Positions 27,101 through 34,424 of a DNA stretch of 53,884 nt are shown here, one piece after another. The notes under the pieces are model-generated. The model was not told where the DNA came from, did no database searches, and saw nothing but the letters and a program-made list of their open reading frames with translations. This DNA is from Bacteroidaceae bacterium. Lineage in GTDB: Bacteria > Bacteroidota > Bacteroidia > Bacteroidales > Bacteroidaceae. Each line of letters starts with the position of its first letter. Positions within the stretch are counted from its first letter, which is position 1. A program made the translations under genes and the position numbers. Location of the stretch: NCBI GenBank assembly GCA_017524545.1, contig JAFXVN010000010.1, positions 1 through 53,884 of the forward strand, written 5' to 3'.

Positions 27101-27307
27101 GATGTAACAGATCTAACTTCTGTTGCCAACTATATGTTTGACAATATTCCTTCTAAATTTAACTTCAAAGCAGCAGATGTATCTAAGCCTTATGAAAAGA
27201 TTAATGTATCAGACTTATCTGGAATTGCTAACATCATGTTTTATGGCACAGTAAACAGACCGTCAAATGCACGCACAAAAGTAACCAGTGAACGTGAGCC
27301 TCAATAA
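21152..27307 (+). CDS. Giant surface adhesin: Ig-like, leucine-rich, BspA, cohesin-like and dockerin-like domains
   Basis: 2051 residues. Start chosen at ATG 21152 because MKKTFLYLVLCLLCALSYGQ is a signal peptide. An ATG 12 bases upstream only adds MYDN. Order (approximate residues): Ig-like part 18-110; a beta module (YSTSQMLYSPAEIGKSGTIN type) three times at 113-295, 388-566 and 660-846, with Big_2 Ig-like domains between; ten 21-residue leucine-rich repeats 907-1116; another Big_2 1209-1288; BspA/LRR_5 units (VTIPNSVTSIGERAF) 1292-1819; a cohesin-like sandwich 1830-1969; a dockerin-like tail 1971-2033, whose first calcium loop (DVNGSGKVDVTD) is intact and second is degenerate. Family knowledge points to surface adhesion or glycan binding. 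The gene is AT-rich compared with the rest of the window. Confidence 0.88.
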   Translation: MKKTFLYLVLCLLCALSYGQTVYKTVEPINVGETTVLIGLESSNPNTTTTNSWSCNSSIVSLSNKTGGSCKVTGLSAGTAEVKCTVTAVNPTSGTSYHYLIYTVTVNDVPLEPGTWSGNTLTIGDNATSTTNRAPYNNYWTYSTSQMLYSPAEIGKSGTINSIAFKVASSSSFTTTDLKVYLGHKSSIFSSTGDYMTSSNLTLVYSGSPTLGQSTGWETLTFNQGSFNYNGTDNLVVVVTTKSSKYNTSLKYYCYAGSGYVLSRGNDSTTGYGDITSTSYAYSASTERPAIRMVFAESSSPTSINLNTTSVSLEVGGTKQLTATVLPSGASQSVTWSVISGSSVASVSSTGLVTAKATGTATVRATSSVKSSVYKDCTVTVTSPISGGTTVTIGGSATSSIIGVPYGSLYFYSTAQMLYTPTEIGRSGTINGIAFKVADSRPSSHSSSQVKVYLGHKSSNFSSENDYVASSDLTLVYSGTPKLGLATGWETIVFNQGTFTYNGTDNLVVVVTRKNSMYTNSYYCYSGSGYTLYRHSDNDSTYGDVTNTSNSYSPTTWRPAVQLGFGVSYTPTISLNTTSISLGVGETKQLTAAVLPNGISQQSVTWSVVSGSGVASVSSSGLVTAQAAGTATIRAALTLNGSVFYSDCAVTVKNPPSVEPGIWFGDTLVTIVGDSVGNINVVPYANGYRYSTIQMIYTPTEIGKSGMINSIAFKVASSSSFATSEVKIYLGHKSSKFSGTGDYVTSSNLTLVYSGSPTLGQATGWETLKFNQGTFTYNGTDNLVVVVTRKSGGDEYSLRYSYYYTGIGYTLLRRSDGSSGYGDVTNTSYSYSTSTYRPAIQMTLLGGAIIAINSINFPDVNFRSYLLSQSYGSDGVLTQDEINGVTSLKVGSKKISSLKGIEHFTALTYLSCYSNRLTTLDVSKNTALKELSCYSNQLTTLDVSKNTALTSLSCESNQLTTLDVSKNTALTSLSCGSNQLTTLDVSKNTALTSLSCYSNQLTTLDVSKNTALTSLSCYSNQLTTLDVSKNTALTSLSCGSNQLTTLDVSKNTALTSLSCGGNQLTTLDVSKNTALTSLYCESSQLTTLDVTKNTALKRIDCSYNQLATLDVSKNTALIDLTCCVNNINGLNMDNLIAGLRQNNTNSTYEFNVISTYIFGNNNEGNVCTKKQVAAVKAKGWIPNYFNYNEGLFQLMWDEYEGSEDIESLESISLPESIQLSVGETQTLTPVFTPASAAMGVTWSSEDETIATVDEFEGIVTAVSPGTTTIYVVADDAEHMASCQVTVTEKVLHDGDTFAANTVEGVKMTYTVISAANKTCLVGTNSYASAIKDNIQGSITIPEEVSGFSVTSIGNSAFNGCSGLTFVTIPNSVTSIGERAFRNCSGLTFVTIPNSVTSIGERAFQNCSGLTSITIGSGMTTIGYDAFAGCSNLASITIPESVIYMENYTFDDTPWFENQPDGLVYAGKVLYDYKGRMPEGTHIDIMEGTLAIAGFAFEKCGNLTSVTIPNSVLVIGNNTFSDGANNITSVTIGSGVKEIGEEAFSSCRSLTTVTIPKNVESIGENAFYGCSGLTSITSEIKVPFAINKNVFQYYDDNSNTYKPLNATLYVPYGTKVLYEAASGWNQFTNIVEMEEESSEVIEYDGLYYRIAQSDEINAAIGQEVLSANVEVAVVVEAPRGHKYHGDIVIPASITYENNTYAVVAIDECAFAEYKEIELTSVIIPNSVVYIAEEAFVESSTLERVEIPNSVKFIGEDVFGDCESLSEIVSYIQEPFAINNDVFRNIANDATLYVPFGTKALYEATAGWNSIANILEMEPTEIEVTDISQMDNVVYVENVEGFAGNQVTLSVRMKNSVAAQGFGFNMYLPDSISFVTDTNGKPLATLSSERKTEDMNVFYMSDILQDGSLKVAATCIGSSFLYNEGEIVSVTVKLSDQMAPGIYPIILREVTVTDVNSNGIDNELIVSTITIPDYILGDVNGSGKVDVTDLTSVANYMFDNIPSKFNFKAADVSKPYEKINVSDLSGIANIMFYGTVNRPSNARTKVTSEREPQ
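23870..24499 (+). repeat. Ten tandem 63-base units inside the adhesin gene
   Basis: Copies begin every 63 bases (23870, 23933, 23996 and so on). Each encodes a 21-residue leucine-rich unit with LTTLDVSKNTA as its constant part. Central copies are almost identical in DNA, differing mainly at the codon after the Cys (Tyr, Glu or Gly). Edge copies are more diverged, as expected for recent expansion in the middle. Confidence 0.92.
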
Positions 27308-27340
27308 ACACAAACAAATGATCTAATAAACAATATAATT

Positions 27341-28564
27341 ATGAATAAGCATTTAATTCTATTAGTCGTATACTTTCTTGGGATAGTCTTCCCATTAAAG
27401 GCAGAAGAAACTAATGCGTCCAACGCTGATAACAATGTGTACATAGAGCCAATATCGGTTCAAGCGGGGACGCAATATACTATTTCTGTGAAAATGAGAA
27501 ACTCCGTTGTAGCAATGGGATTTGGTTTTGATTTGTATTTGCCTGACGGAATTACTGTCGTGTCACACGGATTAAGCAGCAATAGGTTAACCGATGAAAA
27601 TCAAAGTTACTTTTATATGGCTGCTCCTGTGGCATCAGGAGCTTTTAAGGTTGCAGTAACAGGTTTAAATGGTGCTAAATTTACAGGAAACGACGGAGAG
27701 GTAATGACTATTACAATTGCAGTGCCAGTAGATTTTGAGCAAAAGGAATACCCAATAATGCTCAAAGACGTGACTGTCACAGATGAGAATTCAAGTGGAA
27801 TAGATTCTGATATGATAATGTCAACAATTACGGTGACAGCACCCGCCGATCCCTGCACCGTTCTTGACGAGACTTCGACCACAGTTCCAGAGTCAGCAAC
27901 AAATGTGGATGTCCGCGTGAAGCGTACCATCAAAGCCGACGAGTGGAGCACTATCTGTCTGCCGTTTTCTATGACGGAAACACAGGTAAAAGAGGCTTTT
28001 GGAGATAATGTACAACTGGGTGAATTTAATGGGGTTGATTATGAGTTTGATGGTGACGATGTGGTCGGTATTACGGTCAACTTCACGAACACACAGTCAA
28101 TAGAAGCTAACCACCCTTATATAATAAAAGTGTCGCAGCCGGTATCTGAGTTTACCCTTGATGGCGTTGACATCGTTGCGGACGAAGATGAAGCATATAT
28201 AGAGTTTGACAATGGAAAGACAGGCTCCCGTCGAGTAGTGTATAGCGGTTTTTATGGTACTTATCATGCTCAGACTGTGCTTGATAAGTTCACACTCTTC
28301 CTTAGCGACAACAAGTTTTGGTATTCAATGGGCCAGACAACAATGAAGGCTTTCCGTGCCTATTTCGAGTTCCTTGATAAACTGACAGACGTGGAGAATG
28401 CCAGCAACATTAAACTCTGGGTGAATAATGATGATGAGGATGGTCTGCAGAGCCTCTCTGGAACTCCCATAATGGGCGAGAATACGTACAACCTTGCAGG
28501 TCAGCGCGTTGGCAAGAACTATAAGGGAATCATCATTGAAAGTGGAAAGAAAACAATAAAATAA
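27341..28564 (+). CDS. Secreted protein with cohesin-like domain
   Basis: 407 residues with a signal peptide (about 1-21, ending LKA). Residues about 30-165 form a sandwich like that at the end of the preceding adhesin: both share YTISVKMRNSV/VTLSVRMKNSV, GFGFD/NxYLP, and DVTVTDENSSGI/EVTVTDVNSNGI. The middle (KRTIKADEWSTICLPFSMT, about 198-215) is a beta-rich segment common in Prevotella secreted proteins. The C-terminus (YNLAGQRVGKNYKGIIIES) resembles the last strands of Bacteroidetes C-terminal sorting tails, so export across the outer membrane is plausible but unproven. It lies 33 bases after the adhesin and 7 before a small peptide gene, within one operon. Confidence 0.8.
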   Translation: MNKHLILLVVYFLGIVFPLKAEETNASNADNNVYIEPISVQAGTQYTISVKMRNSVVAMGFGFDLYLPDGITVVSHGLSSNRLTDENQSYFYMAAPVASGAFKVAVTGLNGAKFTGNDGEVMTITIAVPVDFEQKEYPIMLKDVTVTDENSSGIDSDMIMSTITVTAPADPCTVLDETSTTVPESATNVDVRVKRTIKADEWSTICLPFSMTETQVKEAFGDNVQLGEFNGVDYEFDGDDVVGITVNFTNTQSIEANHPYIIKVSQPVSEFTLDGVDIVADEDEAYIEFDNGKTGSRRVVYSGFYGTYHAQTVLDKFTLFLSDNKFWYSMGQTTMKAFRAYFEFLDKLTDVENASNIKLWVNNDDEDGLQSLSGTPIMGENTYNLAGQRVGKNYKGIIIESGKKTIK

Positions 28565-28571
28565 GGAAGCA

Positions 28572-28757
28572 ATGAAAAAGACATATATCATCCCCTGCAC
28601 AAGCGTCAGCTTGGCTCAGCCTGAACAGATATTGGCAAGCAGCGGTGTCATAAGCAACAGCAACGACATCAATATCGGCTTTGGCGGCGTTGATACCAAC
28701 GGCGACCAAGACCCAAGCGTAAAAGAAAGCAACCATGACTTCGAATGGGATTTCTAA
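28572..28757 (+). CDS. 61-residue peptide, MKKTYIIP-type small protein
   Basis: It begins MKKTYIIPCTSVSLAQPEQI, has a central LASSG and glycine/asparagine-rich part, and ends acidic and aromatic (NHDFEWDF). Small proteins with a K-rich start, a YIxP motif, LASSG or LAGSG and an acidic Trp tail are frequent in Prevotella next to secreted-protein genes. None that I know has a defined function. It is the last gene of the operon, 7 bases after the cohesin-like gene and about 30 bases before a strong terminator. It may be exported or act as a secretion accessory. The assignment as a real gene rests on position and family resemblance. Confidence 0.65.
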   Translation: MKKTYIIPCTSVSLAQPEQILASSGVISNSNDINIGFGGVDTNGDQDPSVKESNHDFEWDF

Positions 28758-28785
28758 ATGAGCATTCGCTAACAGAACCTTTATG

Positions 28786-28815
28786 AAAAAAGCAGCCATT
28801 ATGGCTGCTTTTTTT
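28786..28815 (+). terminator. Terminator of the adhesin operon
   Basis: AAAAAAGCAGCCAT is followed by its reverse complement ending in a run of seven T. The stem AGCAGCCA/TGGCTGCT (28791-28809) closes on a 3-base loop. A rho-independent form. A second hairpin, TTTTCTAG/CTAGAAAA at 28876-28900, lies in the following gap, which is otherwise unremarkable up to the rimP promoter. Confidence 0.85.
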
Positions 28816-28952
28816 GTAAGCATTCAACCAAATGAAGGTATTGGCACCTACATTTGGGACAATTGAAGTTGCGGTTTTTCTAGTTTTGCCAGCTAGAAAA
28901 GCGTGCTTTTGCAAAAGAATACAGCACTTTATGCCTTTTTTCTGGCTTATTG

Positions 28953-28984
28953 TTTGCAGGTTTCGCAGAAAAAGCATACCTTTG
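28953..28984 (+). promoter_or_regulatory. Promoter of the rimP-nusA-infB-suf run
   Basis: TTTG at 28953-28956, exactly 20 bases, TACCTTTG at 28977-28984, matching the Bacteroidetes consensus in full. The start of transcription is expected near 28991. Confidence 0.8.
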
Positions 28985-28999
28985 CACGCAGAAAGATAT

Positions 29000-29034
29000 A
29001 AGTGAGGGGCTCCGAAAGTTCCTCACTTTTCTTT
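29000..29034 (+). promoter_or_regulatory. Leader hairpin with T-rich tail before rimP (possible attenuator)
   Basis: AAGTGAGG (29000-29007) pairs with CCTCACTT (29021-29028) and is followed by TTCTTTAA. It lies just after the predicted transcription start and about 30 bases before the rimP ATG. A conditional terminator or protein-binding site is plausible because NusA and IF2 operons are self-regulated in other bacteria. Here it is inference. Confidence 0.5.
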
Positions 29035-29062
29035 AAGTAAACCAATAAAAACACAAAAACAC

Positions 29063-29530
29063 ATGATCAGCAAAAGTGCAGTGCAGCAGGTCGTAGAAGA
29101 ATGGCTTGAGGGCAAAGAGTATTTTCTTGTCGATATCAACATCAGTCCCGATGACCGCATCGTCGTGGAGATAGACCATGCCGATGGCGTGTGGATTGAG
29201 GATTGTGCCGACCTGAGCCGCTTCATCGAGTCGCACCTGAGCCGCGACGAAGAGGACTATGAGCTGGAAGTGGGCAGTGCCGGACTGGGGCAGCCCTTCC
29301 GCGTGCACCGTCAGTATGAGATACACGTCGGCAAGGAAGTGGAGACGCAGCTGCACGACGGACACAAGTTCCGTGGCACCCTGCTCAGTGTCGGCGACGA
29401 AGGCTTCCAACTCAGCATCGTGCAGAAAGTGAAGGAAGAGGGCAAGAAGCGTCCCGTCACCAAGGATGTGCCTACAGACTTCCGCTTCGAGGATGTGGCT
29501 TACACAAAGTACCTGATTAAAGTGAAGTAG
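29063..29530 (+). CDS. rimP: Ribosome maturation factor RimP
   Basis: 155 residues, normal length. The N-terminal domain contains YFLVDINISPDDRIVVEIDHADGVWIEDCADLSR, as in RimP, with the GSAGLGQPFR motif (about 72-81) linking to the small C-terminal SH3-like domain. It binds the 30S subunit and is needed for late maturation around the central pseudoknot. It is the first gene of the transcription/translation operon, with a full-consensus promoter upstream. The gap to nusA (76 bases) holds a REP-like element and a TAAATG-type stutter. Confidence 0.93.
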   Translation: MISKSAVQQVVEEWLEGKEYFLVDINISPDDRIVVEIDHADGVWIEDCADLSRFIESHLSRDEEDYELEVGSAGLGQPFRVHRQYEIHVGKEVETQLHDGHKFRGTLLSVGDEGFQLSIVQKVKEEGKKRPVTKDVPTDFRFEDVAYTKYLIKVK

Positions 29531-29533
29531 GAG

Positions 29534-29565
29534 CCTCTCCCCAACCCTCCCCAAAGGGGAGGGGG
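29534..29565. repeat. REP-like C-rich palindromic element
   Basis: CCTCTCCCC...CCCCAAAGGGGAGGGGG, three bases after the rimP stop. Almost the same as the copies behind the two GLUG genes. Confidence 0.75.
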
Positions 29566-29606
29566 AATGGAAACAAATGGTAAATGATTAAATAGTAAAT
29601 GATATA

Positions 29607-30872
29607 ATGGCAAAGACAACAAAATCAAAAGAGGCGATAGACATGAGAGAGGTCTTCGCCGACTTCAAGGAGAAGAACAACATTGACCGCGCCACGCTGG
29701 TCAGTGTGCTCGAGGAATGTTTCCGCAATGTCATCGCAAAGATGCACGGCACCGACGAGAACTACGATATCATCGTCAATCCCGACAAGGGCGACTTCGA
29801 AATTTACCACAACCGTGTCGTTGTGCCCGACGGCGAAGTCACCGATGAGAACAAGGAAATCTCGCTGAGCGAGGCACAGCAGATTGAAGACGACTATGAG
29901 GTAGGCGAAGAGGTGAGCCAGCGCGTCAACATGTCGGAGTTCGGCCGCCGTGCCATCCTGCAGCTGCGCCAGACGCTTGCCAGCCGCATCATGGAGCTGG
30001 AGTACGACTCCCTCTACAACCAGTTCAAAGACCGCGAGGGCGAAGTCATCAGTGCTGAGGTCTATCAGACATGGAAGCGCGAGACTATGCTCCTCGACGA
30101 GGAGGGCAACGAACTACTGCTGCCCCGTACGGAGCAGATTCCCAGCGACTTCTTCCGCAAAGGCGAGACCACCCGTGCCGTCATCCTGCGTGTGGAAAAC
30201 ACCGGCGGCAAGCCCCGCATCATCCTGAGCCGCACCTCTCCCGATTTCCTGCAGCGTATGCTCGAAGCCGAAGTGCCGGAGATACAGGACGGACTCATCA
30301 CCATCCACAAGGTAGCCCGCATCCCCGGCGAACGTGCAAAAATTGCCGTCGAGAGTTACGACGACCGCATCGACCCCGTAGGAGCCTGTGTCGGCGTGAA
30401 GGGCAGTCGTCTGCGCGGCATCGTGCATGAGCTGCGCGGCGAGAACATCGATGTGGTGACATGGACGTCCAACATACAGCTTATGATTACCCGCGCCCTC
30501 AACCCCGCACGCATCAACAGCGTTGTGCTCAACGAGGAGGAACGTAAGGCAGAAGTGTTCCTCGACCCCGACCAGGTGTCGCTTGCCATCGGCAAGGGCG
30601 GTCTCAACATCAAGCTTGCCAGTATGCTCGTGGGTTACACCATCGATGTCTTCCGCGAAGTGGATAGCAACTCCGAAAACGAGGACGACGTAAGCCTCGA
30701 CGAGTTTACCGATGCCATCGAGCCGTGGATTATAGAGGAGCTCAAGAAGATTGGTTTCGAGACGGCACGCGACGTGCTCGGCGCACAGCGCGACATGATT
30801 GTGAAGAATGCCGACCTTGAGGAAGAAACAGTCGATGAAGTGCTGCGCATCCTGCAAGCAGAGTTCGAGTAG
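29607..30872 (+). CDS. nusA: Transcription termination/antitermination factor NusA
   Basis: 421 residues, the short Bacteroidetes form without the C-terminal acidic repeats of E. coli. The N-terminal RNA polymerase-binding domain (about 1-130) is followed by an S1 domain (about 135-205, GEVISAEVYQTW). KH1 begins at the IHKVARIPGERAKIAVES stretch and contains DPVGACVGVKGSRLRGIVHELRGE. KH2 contains DQVSLAIGKGGLNIKLAS. It binds RNA polymerase and nascent RNA, tuning pausing and termination. The ATG follows a TAAATGATTAAATAG stutter and not a Shine-Dalgarno site. Gene order rimP-nusA-infB is universal among related bacteria. Confidence 0.96.
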   Translation: MAKTTKSKEAIDMREVFADFKEKNNIDRATLVSVLEECFRNVIAKMHGTDENYDIIVNPDKGDFEIYHNRVVVPDGEVTDENKEISLSEAQQIEDDYEVGEEVSQRVNMSEFGRRAILQLRQTLASRIMELEYDSLYNQFKDREGEVISAEVYQTWKRETMLLDEEGNELLLPRTEQIPSDFFRKGETTRAVILRVENTGGKPRIILSRTSPDFLQRMLEAEVPEIQDGLITIHKVARIPGERAKIAVESYDDRIDPVGACVGVKGSRLRGIVHELRGENIDVVTWTSNIQLMITRALNPARINSVVLNEEERKAEVFLDPDQVSLAIGKGGLNIKLASMLVGYTIDVFREVDSNSENEDDVSLDEFTDAIEPWIIEELKKIGFETARDVLGAQRDMIVKNADLEEETVDEVLRILQAEFE

Positions 30873-30969
30873 TCCATAGTCTATAGTTCATAGTTCATAG
30901 TCCATAGTTCATAGTTTAGGGCGGTAGCAAATTGTTCACTTTTCACTTTACACTTTTCACTCTTCATAA

Positions 30970-33927
30970 ATGAGCATCAGATTAAACAAAGTAACCAAGG
31001 AGTTCAACGTCGGATTGCAGACGGCAGTTGAGTTTCTCCAAAAGAAGGGCTTCAGCGAGGTTGAGGCCAACCCCAACTATAAGATAACCGAGGAGCAGTA
31101 TGCTGCGCTGCAGATGGAATTCAGCTCCGACAAGGGATTGCGCAAGGAAGCCACACAGCTCATTCAGCAGCACTTCGGTCAGGCCAAGGAACGCAAGGAA
31201 GCCCAGAAACCCAAACAGGTGGAGGAGGTGCAGATAGAAGCGCCAAAGGTTTCGGGTCCCAAGATACTGGGTCGCATCGACCTGGGCGGGAAGCGTCCCG
31301 AAGCTCCCAAGGTAGAGCCTGCACCCGTGGCAAAGCCCGAGCCGAAGCCCGTCGTGGCGGAGGAGAAGAAGCCGGAGCCAAAGCCCGAGCCGAAGCCTGT
31401 CGTGGTGGAAGAGAAGAAGGCCGAGCCTAAGCCCGAGCCCAAACCCGAACCGAAGCCTGTCGCCGAAGAGGTGAAGGCTGCGCCCGCTCCGAAGGAGAAG
31501 CCAGCCAGGGCAAAGGAAACCCCGGCAAAGGCTACAGCTCAAAAGACCCAACCTGTTGCTCCGAAGGAGAAGCCCGCAGCACCGGCACCGAAGGCAGAGT
31601 CTGCAGCTCCCGCCCCGAAAGAGGAACCCGAAGCACCCGTTTCGGACGGGAAGCCGAAGGAAGAGGTGTTCCGCCTCACCCCGACTGCCAGTCTGGCTCC
31701 CAGCCTGACCATCAAGGGCAAGATTGACCTTGACAGCCTGAACCAGAACACACGGCCGAAGAAGAAGTCGCACGAAGAGCGCCGGCGCGAACGCAGCGAG
31801 GCTCATAGCGGCGACCGCAAGAAGCGTCTGCGTGTAGGCAAGGAGCGCGTCGATGTCAATGCCATTGCCAACCAGCAGCAGCCGCAGAGCAACCAGAGCC
31901 AGAAGAAGAAAAAGAATGGCGGCAACAATCAGCAGCAGAACCAGCAGCCGCAGAACCAGGGCGGTGGAAAGAAGAAGCAGAAGAACCAGCCCAAGCAGGC
32001 TCCCATCCAGCCCGAGGTAAGCGATGAGGAAGTGGCAAAGCAGGTACGCGAGACGCTTGCCCGCCTCACCAGCAAGGGCACCAAGATGGGCAAGGGTGCC
32101 AAGTACCGCCGCGAGAAGCGCGAAGCCATCCGCCAGGGCATGGAGGAGGAAATGGCAAACGAGGCAGCAGAGAGCAAGGTGCTCAAGCTGACCGAGTTCG
32201 TCACCGCCAACGAGCTTGCCACGATGATGAATGTGCCTGTCACGAAGATTATCGCCACCTGCATGAGCATCGGCATCATGGTCAGCATCAACCAGCGCAT
32301 GGATGCCGAGACCATCAACCTCGTGGCAGAGGAGTTCGGCTTCACCACAGAATATGTCAGCGCAGATGTCACCGCAGCCGTCAGCGAGGTGGAGGACGAC
32401 GAGGCAGACCTCGTGCCACGCGCTCCCATTGTGACCGTCATGGGTCACGTCGATCATGGTAAGACATCTTTGCTCGACTACATCCGCCAGACCAACGTCA
32501 TTGCCGGCGAGGCAGGCGGCATCACGCAGCACATCGGTGCCTACAATGTCACGCTCGACGACGGCCGCCATGTCACCTTCCTCGACACGCCTGGCCATGA
32601 GGCTTTCACCGCCATGCGTGCCCGTGGTGCACAGGTGACGGACATCGCCATCATCATCGTGGCAGCCGACGACGACATCATGCCGCAGACGAAGGAAGCC
32701 ATTGCGCACGCCACAGCTGCCGGTGTTCCCATCGTCTTTGCCATCAACAAGATAGACAAGCCCGGTGCCAACCCCGACAAGATTAAGGAGGGTCTGGCCG
32801 CCATGAACTTCCTCGTCGAGGAATGGGGCGGCAAGTACCAGAGCCAGGACATCAGTGCCAAGAAAGGTAACGGTGTGGCAGACCTTTTGGAGAAGGTGCT
32901 TCTCGAAGCCGAGATGCTCGACCTCAAGGCCAATCCCAATCGCAAGGCCACAGGTTCCATCATCGAGTCCAGTCTGGACAAGGGTCGCGGCTACGTCGCT
33001 ACGGTGCTCGTCAGCAACGGCACCTTGCGCGTGGGCGACATCGTGCTTGCCGGCACGAACTACGGCCGCGTCAAGGCGATGCTCAACGAACGCGGACAGC
33101 GTGTGCAGGAAATCGGTCCGTCGCAGGCTGCCACCATCCTTGGCCTCAACGGTGCGCCGCAGGCAGGCGACTCCTTCCACGTCATGGACTCCGACCAGGA
33201 GGCACGCGAGATTGCCAACAAGCGCGAGCAGCTGGCTCGCGAGCAGGGTCTGCGCACCATGAAGCGTCGCGGCCTGGAAGAGCTGGCACACAACATCGCG
33301 CTGGGCGGCGTGCAGGAACTCAACCTCATCGTCAAGGGCGACGTGGACGGCTCTATCGAAGCCCTCAGCGACTCGCTCATCAAGCTCTCTACGGAGAAGA
33401 TTCAGGTCAACGTCATCTACAAGGCTGTCGGCCAAATCAGCGAGAGCGATGTCAACATGGCTGCCGCCGCAGACAACTGCTTCATCGTCGGTTTCCAGGT
33501 GCGTCCCTCTGCTGCCGCAAGAAAGCTGGCCGACCAGATGGATGTCGATATCCGCCTCTACAGCGTCATCTACGATGCCATCGAGGAGGTGAAGGATGCT
33601 ATGGAAGGAATGCTTTCGCCCGAAATCAAGGAAGAGGTGACGGCACAGGTCGAGGTGCGACAAGTGTATCACATCACCAAGGTGGGTACCGTGGCCGGTG
33701 CATACGTCATCGATGGCAAGGTCAGCCGCACGAACAAGGCGCGTGTCATTCGCGACGGCATCGTGGTCTTCACGGGTGCCATCAACGCGCTGAAGCGTTT
33801 CAAGGACGACGTGAAGGAGGTCAGCACCAACTTCGAGTGCGGCATCTCGCTTGTGGGCTACAACGACCTGCGCGAGGGCGATATGATAGAGACCTTCCAG
33901 GAGATTGAAATCAAGGCAACGCTCTAA
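30970..33927 (+). CDS. infB: Translation initiation factor IF-2
   Basis: 985 residues. An N-terminal helix domain (about 1-55) precedes a long low-complexity linker rich in Lys, Pro, Glu and Ala (about 75-250) and Gln/Asn (about 300-345). The GTPase core has G1 GHVDHGKT at 492-499, DTPGHEAF as G3 and NKIDKPGA as G4. Domains II-IV follow. It brings initiator tRNA to the ribosome and hydrolyses GTP at subunit joining. The proline/lysine linker is repeat-rich in DNA as well. Its TAA stop is followed at once, in the same frame, by the GTG start of cvpA. Confidence 0.97.
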   Translation: MSIRLNKVTKEFNVGLQTAVEFLQKKGFSEVEANPNYKITEEQYAALQMEFSSDKGLRKEATQLIQQHFGQAKERKEAQKPKQVEEVQIEAPKVSGPKILGRIDLGGKRPEAPKVEPAPVAKPEPKPVVAEEKKPEPKPEPKPVVVEEKKAEPKPEPKPEPKPVAEEVKAAPAPKEKPARAKETPAKATAQKTQPVAPKEKPAAPAPKAESAAPAPKEEPEAPVSDGKPKEEVFRLTPTASLAPSLTIKGKIDLDSLNQNTRPKKKSHEERRRERSEAHSGDRKKRLRVGKERVDVNAIANQQQPQSNQSQKKKKNGGNNQQQNQQPQNQGGGKKKQKNQPKQAPIQPEVSDEEVAKQVRETLARLTSKGTKMGKGAKYRREKREAIRQGMEEEMANEAAESKVLKLTEFVTANELATMMNVPVTKIIATCMSIGIMVSINQRMDAETINLVAEEFGFTTEYVSADVTAAVSEVEDDEADLVPRAPIVTVMGHVDHGKTSLLDYIRQTNVIAGEAGGITQHIGAYNVTLDDGRHVTFLDTPGHEAFTAMRARGAQVTDIAIIIVAADDDIMPQTKEAIAHATAAGVPIVFAINKIDKPGANPDKIKEGLAAMNFLVEEWGGKYQSQDISAKKGNGVADLLEKVLLEAEMLDLKANPNRKATGSIIESSLDKGRGYVATVLVSNGTLRVGDIVLAGTNYGRVKAMLNERGQRVQEIGPSQAATILGLNGAPQAGDSFHVMDSDQEAREIANKREQLAREQGLRTMKRRGLEELAHNIALGGVQELNLIVKGDVDGSIEALSDSLIKLSTEKIQVNVIYKAVGQISESDVNMAAAADNCFIVGFQVRPSAAARKLADQMDVDIRLYSVIYDAIEEVKDAMEGMLSPEIKEEVTAQVEVRQVYHITKVGTVAGAYVIDGKVSRTNKARVIRDGIVVFTGAINALKRFKDDVKEVSTNFECGISLVGYNDLREGDMIETFQEIEIKATL

Positions 33928-34410
33928 GTGGACATCCTCCTGCTCATCCTTCTTGCCGTTGGCTTCGTCACGGGACTCATTTCGGGAGCTGTCAGGCAGG
34001 TCATCTCGCTTGTGGCTTTTGTGATAGGCTTTGTCATAGCTTGTCTCTACTACCAGCCGTTAGGGGAGATGCTAAGTCGTGCCGTGCCTATGCCGACGTT
34101 CTGCCAGGTGGTGGCTTTCCTGCTGCTGTGGATTATTGTGCCTATCGCGGCACGGATTCTTGGCACCTTTCTCACCTCGTTGCTGGACGGACTGATTGCT
34201 TTAGGGATGCTCAACCGGCTGTTGGGCGGCATCCTTGGCGTGGCGAAGTATGCTCTCGTGCTGGGTGCGCTCATCTGGTTCCTCTCTTCCGTGAATGTGA
34301 TAAAGGAGGAGACGATGCAGGAGTCGCAGCTGTGCCAGCCGCTCAAAGCCGTGCCAGAATATATTATGAAAAGCCTCACCCTTAATCCTTTGCCAGAGAG
34401 AGGGGAGTAA
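33928..34410 (+). CDS. CvpA family membrane protein
   Basis: 160 residues with four predicted membrane helices (about 1-20, 22-43, 58-82, 98-125) and the CvpA-type pattern (GFVTGLISGAVRQVISL). CvpA in E. coli is needed for colicin V production and bile-acid or envelope stress tolerance. The exact role is unknown. The start is GTG, directly abutting the infB stop codon with no gap; no better ATG is available at the N-terminal helix. The final residues (SLTLNPLPERGE) are written by a REP-like element at 34374-34407, so the C-terminus appears to have been replaced or extended by the repeat. Confidence 0.85.
   Translation: MDILLLILLAVGFVTGLISGAVRQVISLVAFVIGFVIACLYYQPLGEMLSRAVPMPTFCQVVAFLLLWIIVPIAARILGTFLTSLLDGLIALGMLNRLLGGILGVAKYALVLGALIWFLSSVNVIKEETMQESQLCQPLKAVPEYIMKSLTLNPLPERGE
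34374..34407. repeat. REP-like element forming the end of the cvpA reading frame
   Basis: A C-rich half (CCTCACCC) and a G-rich half (GAGAGAGGGGAG), with weaker pairing than the other copies. It encodes the last residues of CvpA and is followed by a GGTAAATGGTAAATG stutter that supplies the sufB start. Confidence 0.6.
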
Positions 34411-34424
34411 ATGGTAAGTGGTAA

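Noticed and set aside
30982-33672. Open frame of nearly 900 codons antisense to infB
   Set aside because: Shadow of GC-rich coding sequence. Composition is Leu/His/Arg-rich and low-complexity, and infB is certain on the other strand.
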